A stretch of DNA of 64,000 nt from Vigna angularis (taxonomy: Eukaryota; Streptophyta; Magnoliopsida; Fabales; Fabaceae): NCBI RefSeq assembly GCF_016808095.1, contig NC_068970.1, forward strand, positions 40,211,630 through 40,275,629, written 5' to 3'. Under the pieces are notes generated by a model, which ran no database searches, was not told the DNA's origin, and saw only the letters and a program-made list of their open reading frames with translations. This document shows positions 55,921-64,000 of the stretch, piece after piece. Within the stretch, counting starts at the first letter, position 1. Every line of letters begins with the position of its first letter. The position numbers and the translations under genes were made by a program.

Positions 55921-58820
55921 CGATCGGTTGTGGATGAATTCCTGGACGTTTTTCCGGAAGAAATACCTGGACTTCCCCCTCCTCGTGAAGTTGAATTCAC
56001 CATTGATTTGGTGACGACGACAGCACCCATCTCTGTTCAGCCTTATCAAATGTCGCCTGCTGAGTTAGTTGAACTTAAAATGTAGATTGAAGAATTGATG
56101 GATAAGCAGTTCATCAGGCCGAGCGTATCACCCTGGGAGCGCCGGTTCTTTTGGTGAAGAAGAAAGATGGCAGCTCTCGGCTGTGTATAGATTACAGGCA
56201 ATTAAACAAGCTGACCATCAAGAACAAGTACCCATTGCCAAGGATAGATGATTTGTTGGATCAACTACATGGGGCCACAGTGTTTTCGAAAATTGATTTG
56301 AGATCTGGATATCATCAAATCAGAGTTAAGGAGGAAGACATCCAGAAGACAGCGTTCAGATCTCGTTATGGACATTATGAGTACGTAGTGATGCCATTCG
56401 GAGTAACGAATGCCCCAGCAGTGTTCATGGAATATATGAATCGCATCTTCAGGCCATACTTGGACAAGTTTGTGGTCGTCTTCATAGATGATATTCTCAT
56501 CTACTCCAAAACCCAGGACGAACATGAGGAACACTTGAGAATTGTACTTGGCGTACTGAGGGAGAAGGAGTTGTACGCCAAGTTATCAAAATGTGAGTTC
56601 TGGATGAAGGAAGTTCAGTTTTTGGGACACGTGGTATCGGCTGGAGGTATCTCGGTAGATCCAGCTAAGGTACGAGCGGTATTGGAATGGGAGAGTCCCC
56701 GTTCGGTCACTGAGGTTCGTAGCTTTGTGGGGCTTGCGGGTTACTACAGACGTTTTATTGAAGGATTTGCTAAGATAGTGGCTCCGCTAACTCAGTTGAC
56801 CCGGAAAGATCAGCCGTTCGCATGGACCGATCGGTGTGAAGCGAGCTTCCAGGAGTTGAAAATGAAATTGACGAGCGCTCCAGTTTTGATTATTCCAAAC
56901 ACAGCCAAACCGTTCGAGGTATACTGCGATGCTTCTCACCAAGGTTTGGGTTGTGTGCTGATGCAAGAGAAGCGAGCGGTAGCGTACGCGTCTCGTCAGT
57001 TGAAGATTCACGAGAGAAATTACCCAACGCACGACTTGGAGTTGGCAGCGGTCGTTTTCGCACTGAAGATTTGGAGGCATTACTTGTACGGATCCACATT
57101 CCAAGTCTTCAGTGACCACAAGAGCCTCAAGTATCTATTTGATCAGAAGGAGTTGAACATGAGGCAGAGACGTTCGCTGGAGTTCTTAAAAGATTATGAC
57201 TTCGAACTGCTTTATCATCCGGGAAATGCTAATGTAGTGGCGGACGCCCTAAGCAGAAAAGCAGTTCATGTCTCGGTTATGATGGTGAAAGAACTCAGTC
57301 TAGTGGAGAGCTTTAGAGATCTAAGGTTGTAGTTCGAGTTGGAACCGAACAACATCAAATGCTGTAACCTTAGAATATCTAGTAACGTTTTTGACCGAAT
57401 CAAGATGAAGCAACGAGAGGATGAAGACCTGGTAAAGATTTTGAACACGCTCGGTTCAGATCAAGCTAAAGGATTCAATATTGGAACGGACGGCCTATTA
57501 CGTTACCTGGGTAGGACGTGCGTTCCAAACGATGGAGATTTGAAGCGGATTGTTTTGGAGGAAGGGCATCACAGTCGTCTTAGCATACACCCTGGTATGA
57601 CTAAGATGTATCAAGACCTCCGACAATCGTTCTGGTGGCCTTGAATGAAGAATGATGTCGCTCGTTTTGTGGCATCATGTCTGACTTGTCAACGAGCGAA
57701 GGCTGAACACCAGAGACCAGGCGGTTTGCTTCAGCAGTTGGAGATTCCTGAATGGAAGTGGGACAGCATTTCCATGGATTTTGTGACCCACCTACCACGC
57801 ACGGTCAGAAATCATGATTCAATATGGGTGATTGTGGATCGGCTAACGAAGAGCGCCCACTTCCTGGCAGTCAACTTGAAGATGTCGATTACCAACTTAG
57901 CTAAGTTGTACATCAAGGAGATTGTTCGTTTGCATGGAGTCCCTTCAAGCATCATTTCTGACCGAGACACGAGATTCACATCTCGATTTTGGCAATCTTT
58001 GCAAGGAGAATTGGGAAGCAAGCTGCAGATGAGTTCAGCTTATCACCCTCAGACGGACGGCCAGTCTGAACGGACCATCCAAAAATCTCGAAGATTTACT
58101 GAGGACGTGCGTCCTAGATCACTTAGGCGCTTGGGATGAAGTCTTGCCGCTAGTGGAATTCACGTACAACAACAGTTTTCAGTCTAGCATCGGAATGGCG
58201 CCGTTTGAAGCTCTCTATGGTAGGAAGTGCCGAACGCCACTTTGTTGGTTCCAAAAAGGAGAGAACGTGCTAACTGGACCCGAACTTATCCAGCAAACGA
58301 CTGAGAAGGTGAAGCTAATACAAGAAAGATTGAAGACGTCACTTAGCAGACAGAAGTCCTATGCGGATAGACGAAGAAGACCCTTGGAGTTCACCTCAGG
58401 AGATCATGTGTTTCTTCGACTAAATCCGATCACTGGGGTAGGCAGAGCCGTTCGTCCAAAGAAGCTATCCCCCAAGTTTGTCGGGCCGTATCAAATCTTG
58501 AGAAAGATCGGACCAGTGGCGTATGAATTGGCCTTACCACCCCAATTGTCCAACCTTCATCCGGTATTCCATGTTTCCCAACTCCGAAAATACATAGCGG
58601 ATCCCTCCACATACTGGAGTTGGAAGACGTTCGTCTTAGTCAAGACCGGACGCTGGAGATGCAACCCGTACGTGTGGAAGATAGTCGCACCAAGTACTAC
58701 CGGGGAAAGGACGTTTGTTTAGTGAAAGTGGTGTGGAATGAAAGGACTGGCGACTCTACATGGGAAGTGGAAGAGGCTATGAAAGATTTATATCCTCACT
58801 TATTTCCGGGTAAGTTTTAA
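55921..58820 (+). pseudogene. Tekay/Del pol: RT, RNase H, integrase, chromodomain (degenerate, 5'-truncated)
   Basis: Starts near the N-terminus of RT ([20 protein letters not shown]); gag and protease are absent. RT has FIDDILIYS, RNase H has CDASHQGLG, and integrase keeps the three acidic sites (SMDFV, SDRDTRF, DGQSE). The C-terminal module is GPYQILRKIGPVAYELALP, and a Tekay-type chromodomain lies at about 58660-58820 (VKVVWNERTGDSTWEVEEAM). I count three in-frame stops (about 56083, 57330, 57642) and three frameshifts (about 56134-56138, a run of A at 58081-58085, about 58603-58611). It cannot make a functional product. Confidence 0.92.
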
Positions 58821-58841
58821 TTTTCGAGGACGAAAATTTTT

Positions 58842-58855
58842 GTAGTTAGGGGGAA
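58842..58855 (+). other. Polypurine tract of Tekay element
   Basis: GTAGTTAGGGGGAA, directly before the LTR's TGTAAGACC. Confidence 0.85.
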
Positions 58856-61255
58856 TGTAAGACCTTGGAAAATGAACACCATTAATCACCTGTCACATCC
58901 CCTTTAATTACTTCCAAAACCCTTCTGCAGTGCATTAAAAACGCACTTCCATACTCTCTGCATTCTCGCCAAGTGTCGCGATGGAATGTTCTGAAGTCAG
59001 TTAATGGAGTGCAGGTGTCAGCAGAAGAATGCACGACCGTTTGGACGTGGGGCAAACAAAATGAATCTTCTGAAAAAAATCTGCCACACTCTTCTGCATG
59101 CACCTTCACCTTCCAAACTCTGACCTCCATTTTTTCTCCTCCTTCTCTCTAGAAAACCTCTCCCTTCTCTCTACTGCAACTCACTCTTCTCTGCTTCGAT
59201 CACTGTTCAGGCACCGTGGAAGGATTCCCGACGTCCTGAGCTTTCATCTGAACCGAACACTTTAGAGTTCTGAAGCCGGTAAGTTCTTTTCCCTTCAACG
59301 GTTCGTTCTGGTGAACATGCACACCCAACTCTGGATGCATGAGTTCTTAAGTTAAATACTGAACCCCGTTTTCATCTGTCTTTGATGTTGATTCATAGAG
59401 TAGTAAGTGTTGCGGGTAGAAGGGAATCGTAGTTGACAAGTCAAGTTGCAAACTTAGGACGAACGTTCACGTTAGAGGTAAGGGAAGCTTATTTAATTTA
59501 ATTGATACTTGTATGTGGTATGAGCGTCCGTTATTGACTGAATGTATGAAGTATATGCTGATTGAATATGTATGATGATGGTTGATATGTATGAATGTGA
59601 ATATGGATAATTATTGTGGGGTATGAATTGTTAATATGAATCCTATAAAGTATATGAATTGATAATTGATATGAAATTATAGGATATGAACTGTGTGATA
59701 AATGTTGAGTTAGAATAGATGAAAAATCTGAATATGACATTTCTTACTATGATAATGAACGCTCGTCATCGAACGGTCTTATACCGTTCGGTTTTCTAGT
59801 AAATGGTTTAAAATGGAATTCTTTCATTCGGAAAGAACTCTGGTCGAGAACGAGCGTCCTCCTGTGAAATGCTATGTTTGAGCGTTCGGCTCATCCTAGC
59901 GGTATCCGAGCCTCTGAAATAAAATAATAATATTTATACCCTCGTACTTTAAAATGAGTAACGCTCGGTCTTACACCTAGCGTTTGTAAGAAAAAGCGCT
60001 CGGTCCTATACCTAGCGTTCGTCCTAAGTAGTGCTCGGTCTTATACCAAGCGCTCGTATTATTATATAATCAACCTTGATAAAATAGCGTTCGTTCAATT
60101 ACAATAATATTTCCTTTCCTTACGTTCGGTCATTTACTGACATCGAACTTCCGTATGTGAATTACTCCAAAGATAGTTCTAAATGTTTGGCTCTTCTTCT
60201 TACATTGGATTCGGTCTAAGGTCTTCATAATAAAATTTTCTCTAAGTACGAGTGTAAATTCAAACGAGTTAGTTCATTTAACTGACCGCGTAGAAAGTAA
60301 CGTCTGTTACAGATTTCTTAGTTCATTCAGTCCATTTTCTTATCGTTCGTCCTCGTTCTTCAGAGGGCTGAACGTTCGTTATTTTATGTCTATGAAACTA
60401 AAGATGAAAATGATAATAGAATATAAGATTTTAAAGGGTGAACATGATATGGATTAATTATACGATTATGAATTTTGGAAGAGCATTCCAGGGAGGAACG
60501 ACTCATATATATTGAATATTGGATTTGGTAAAGTATGACTGTGGTTATGCTAATGCTGGCAGTCCATTCTGATGTTCCATGAGTACTCATCCTCACGTAG
60601 AGGGGGTAGGTCATGTGTGGGAACGGCAGGAGGTCCTAGTCCTTAGGGGTACTTTGGATAGGGCTAACCTCGAGTGGCAGCTGTTGAGTGTATCCCAGTT
60701 ACTACATCACTCGGGTGCAAAGACGCCTGTAGCTACACAGATTCATACAGTCCGGACGGTCTGTCTAGTAATATATTTTCTACGATGTTATATGTTGAAT
60801 TATATGCTTGTGTGAATTGAAATGTTTATTTGATATGTTGATGCATGAATTAAATTGCATAAGCTTACCCTTTCGTTTTTCCTTGTGTTGTCTATTGTCT
60901 TTGTACGTTCGTCCTGTCGTTGCAATGATCATCCGTGTGGATCTGAGCAGAAGGCGAGGCTACTTTGGAGGACGTTATTGAAGAAGAGAACCTAGTAGAC
61001 GTGGAGGTTAAAGCTGAACCCTAGAGCGTTCGTTCATTTTAGAGTTTAGTTGTTTTAGTTTTTTTTAAACGTTCGGTTAGTTAATTTTGTAAAACCGTTC
61101 GTTCTGAATTTCTAGTAGTACTGAATTACTGTATGGAATTCTGTAATTAAGCCTTTTGGCTTTTGAACCTTGAGTCTAGTGTAAGACTGCATTATTTAAC
61201 TGTTTAATGTAATTAATTCTATTATATGGTGATTACTGTATTTTGGGATGTTACA
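58856..61255 (+). mobile_element. Tekay 3' LTR (LTR 5, 2400 bp, plus orientation)
   Basis: TGTAAGACCTTGG...GGGATGTTACA, the reverse complement type of LTRs 1-4. The minisatellite is present in reverse with 3 units at about 59954-60060. No second LTR for this element lies in the window. Confidence 0.9.
59954..60060. repeat. 35-bp minisatellite in Tekay LTR 5, 3 units
   Basis: Three units of the GCGCTCGGTCTTATACCTAG / CGTTCGTC type, reverse of the arrays in LTRs 1-4. Confidence 0.85.
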
Positions 61256-62902
61256 GGAATCATGTTGGTCACTAGAAAAGGATAATATTGGTTCTTAAGG
61301 TCAAAATTTCGTTCAATGTCTCCCACAGAGTCGTTTCATGATGATAGTTTTGTCCTATTGTGTGCACTTAAGAAGATATTGTGTTTTGTTTACACAAAAG
61401 GTGACCCCAAGGTAAAGAAAATAGACCATAACCGTGAAGAGTGGAGAAAGCAACAATAATAAAAATTATCAAATGAAGTGGGAAAAGGTTGGTCATGGTT
61501 GAAGGAGAAAAGATTCATGCTACTCAATATGGCCCTTAGTATGCACGAAGATAAATTCTTCACGTGGCCAATGTATATACATTCAAGCTTTCAGAACTAA
61601 AAAAAAATATGAAGAATTAATTATAATGATAAAAGACAAACAAACAAAATAAAGAAAATTATGAAACTTTGAAAAGAAGAAAAATGTTAACGGTTTTGCA
61701 GAGAAGTCAAGATGGAATTGTAAGAGTTCTAAACCCATTTAATTCAATAACCATGATAGTTTAACAAAGTAAATAACATAATAGAATTACATCTTAAACA
61801 CTTAAATACACAATTACCATCACAAAAAAAAATAAGAAATTCTTACTAACTAAATATTAGTTGCAAAATAAATTATCTTATAGTATTAATTTTTTTTTTT
61901 TGGGTCTTACAGAAACCAACTAAATAAATTAAAAGTTGGTCTAACCGACAGTTACAGGGCATATAAAATTTTCCAAGTGATTGATGGAGAGTATCAAATA
62001 TCTTAGGTTTAGGCAAAGACTGGATTTCTTGGTCATTGGAGGAAATGAGACTTCTTTTCTAACCCCAAATCGATTCTAAACGCGCGTACATCCTAGGGCA
62101 GAATTACGGTTCGCCTGACTACAATCCCTTCTATCCCTACGTTCAACAATCTAGTTTCAAAATTTGAAACTGTTCGGTTCGAATTGTATGTACGCCTAGA
62201 CCTTCACGTTCTTGAATTGTCCTATCCGTCTGACCGTTCATCTCTAACTCAAAATCTTTTCGTTGCTCCCTTCCTATCGGTTCTACCGAACGGTTCACTC
62301 TCTACTCTCAACTAAGGCACCTAATAACGTTCGTATCCTCACTTATAATACTAAGTTCTGGAAACTCTCAACTAAACCCGACTCTCAATTTATCATTACT
62401 TACACACACACCCTAGTACTTACACTCTATTCATCCAGTAATTCACACTTCACACAATTCTTCACACAACTCTCCTTATCTTTTAACACTCCTAACAATG
62501 CTCTCAATTGTTCCACTCTGATTCATCCTTCTTGTATGCCAGCAAAACGAGCGTTCCACATAACGAAACGTTCAATTCACTTAAACTGATTCTTGAGTCC
62601 CATCCATTCGACTAATGCTACTTTGTAAGAAGTTATTGACGTTATTCTAACACCTGGCATTAGTGCAAAAGAGACTAAACTTTACTCTGAGTAAATAGCC
62701 TTGTGCCTCTTCAGAAGGACTCACTAATCCGAACGTTTACTATTACCGTTTGGCTACTCTGTTGCTACCGAACGGCCTAACTCAACAGATACCGAACGCC
62801 GACATCCCATTCCCGTGAAGTATCCCCTAAGTTATTCAATTCTGTATAATAACACTCTCACTAACATAGAAATAAACATCTATCTTATGGTTCGGATCAC
62901 CG
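61256..62902. other. No supported gene
   Basis: 61256-61900 is AT-rich and non-repetitive within the window. 62000-62900 has scattered CGAACG/CGTTCG motifs like the E and Tekay LTRs and may be decayed retroelement. The 108-codon frame at 62263 has no recognisable domain. Confidence 0.5.
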
Positions 62903-63540
62903 TTAAAACAACGCACAACAAAACAGTTCATACCATAAGCAAGTGCTGGTGAGAAGTGTACCTGAGCTCGTTGCCTCAACACCCGTTATGGCATAGACGC
63001 GTCCGACTGCCTGTGTTCGGCCACCTCTTCCTTGTTGACCTCTTCCCGCATTTGGTGGCCTCAACCCTGCTCGTCCACCCATGTTGCACTCGTTCTCCAC
63101 ATGCCCGCTTCCCCTACAGCGAGTGCAATATTTTGCTACCATCAGTTGAGGACACGACGACCGATAGTGGGGTCGCCCACACTGAAAACACCTCACCACT
63201 CCCTGCTGCCCAGACGGTCCGACAACACTCATTGATCTAGTGTAAGACCCACCAGTATTTGAAGGCAATTCTGAACGAGCGTACGGTGTTCCCCTTCGAT
63301 CAACATTGCTCCTTGAAGATATGGGTCCCCTTACTGCTTGTTGTTGTTGTTTCTTCTGTTGTTCCACCTCTGCCACATTCTTCTCCAATACTTTGGCTCT
63401 CTCCACCATTGTTGGAAAAGACTTAATACAAAGGCTTGAAATCAGTACTTTGAGATCGCTCCTTAACCCATTCTCAAACTTTCGACACTGCCACTCTTCA
63501 CTGGTAGCCATGGTGTTGAATCGTACTAAGTTTGGTAAAA
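62903..63540 (-). pseudogene. Tekay-type gag fragment with two zinc knuckles
   Basis: The minus frame is open from the junction at 63540 to a stop at 62903. It contains the end of the gag core (LVRFNT, EEWQCRKFENGLRSDLK), a basic linker, then CFQCGRPHYRSSC (with an atypical spacing; the His sits three residues after the second Cys) and CTRCRGSGHVENEC. The gag N-terminus is missing at the right and the protease at the left, so it is an isolated piece. Confidence 0.8.
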
Positions 63541-64000
63541 AGCTTTAGAGATCTAAGGTTACAGTTTGATTTAGAAGCGAACAACATCAAATGCTGTAAC
63601 CTTAGAATATCAAGTAATATTTTTGACCGGATCAAAATGAAGCAGCGAGAGGATGAAGACCTGGTGAAGATTTTGAGTACGCTCGGTACAGATCAGGCTA
63701 AGGAGTTCAACACTGGAACGGACGGCCTATTACGCTATATAGGTAGGACGTGCGTTCCAAACGATGGGGATCTGAAAAGGATTATCCTGGAGGAAGGACA
63801 TCACAGCCGTCTTAGCATGCACCCTGACATGACTAAGATGTATGAAGACCTCCGGAAATCCTTCTGGTGGCCTGGAATGAAGAATGATGTAGCTCGTTTT
63901 GTGGCGTCATGTCTAACATGTCAACGTGCGAAAACGGAGCACCAGAGACCGGGCGGCTTACTTCAGCAGTTGGAAATTCCTGAATGGAAGTGGGACAGCG
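63541..64000 (+). pseudogene. Tekay RNase H-integrase junction fragment, leaves the window
   Basis: An open plus frame from 63541 to the window end. It matches 57308-57765 closely ([54 protein letters not shown]), with the HHCC finger of integrase. It lacks the stops seen at 57330 and 57642. It begins abruptly head-to-head with the gag fragment. Whether the element is intact to the right cannot be seen. Confidence 0.85.

Noticed and set aside
62263..62589. 108-codon frame
   Set aside because: Ser/Thr-rich low-complexity translation without a domain, in decayed repeat sequence.

Overview
This window looks like heterochromatic plant DNA, almost entirely nested LTR retrotransposons with some satellite, MITE and TRIM sequence. 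I infer a legume, probably Phaseoleae (Vigna or Phaseolus type), from the look of the repeat families; no sequence search was run. I see no intact housekeeping gene, no tRNA gene and no bacterial feature. The only non-retroelement gene is a DUF1985-like gene at 1.7-3.2 kb, and it carries an in-frame stop.

Layout. 0-1.4 kb: five 282-bp tandem units, each with a 15-bp-stem hairpin. 1.7-3.2 kb: the four-exon DUF1985-like pseudogene (-). 3.2-4.8 kb: unclassified LTR-like sequence. 4.8-9.2 kb: a damaged Ty1/copia element (-). 9.2-39.3 kb: a deep nest. Its core is a small non-autonomous family ('B', -) present as a 3' portion (9.2-12.05 kb), a solo LTR (14.5-32.2 kb, split by later insertions) and a 5' portion (32.9-38.5 kb). 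The solo LTR sits in a Tekay-type LTR. Inside it lies a 7.4-kb non-autonomous Athila-like element ('A', 14606-30081), and inside A's 5' LTR lies an intact, very young CRM-like chromovirus (14736-22768). A reverse-oriented solo LTR of A lies at 30677-31996. Target-site duplications (TSDs) support each step: GTTCA, ATGAC, TTTAT, ACTCT.

39.5-51.4 kb: minus-strand Tekay-type LTRs of about 2.4-2.6 kb, including two complete LTRs back to back between one TSD (ATATG). This stretch also holds a solo copia LTR, another 709-bp solo LTR, a 378-bp Mutator-like MITE and an LTR of a second family ('E'). 52.8-55.9 kb: a Cassandra-like TRIM piece with 5S-rRNA-derived sequence, joined at its primer-binding site to an E LTR. 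55.9-61.3 kb: a degenerate Tekay/Del pol with chromodomain and its 3' LTR (+). 62.9-64 kb: a minus-strand Tekay gag fragment butted against plus-strand integrase that leaves the window.

How the parts relate. The CRM-like element encodes the only apparently complete Ty3 machinery here. Family B shares its TGATGG termini, polypurine tract, the same one-base-expanded iMet primer site with an AG spacer, and a related gag fold, so B is a good candidate for a non-autonomous partner. The LTRs carry unusual amounts of short repeated motifs (CGAACG minisatellites, CCGCTGAGCGG, ATAATCGATTAT). Their recurrence in different families is the main unexplained signal.
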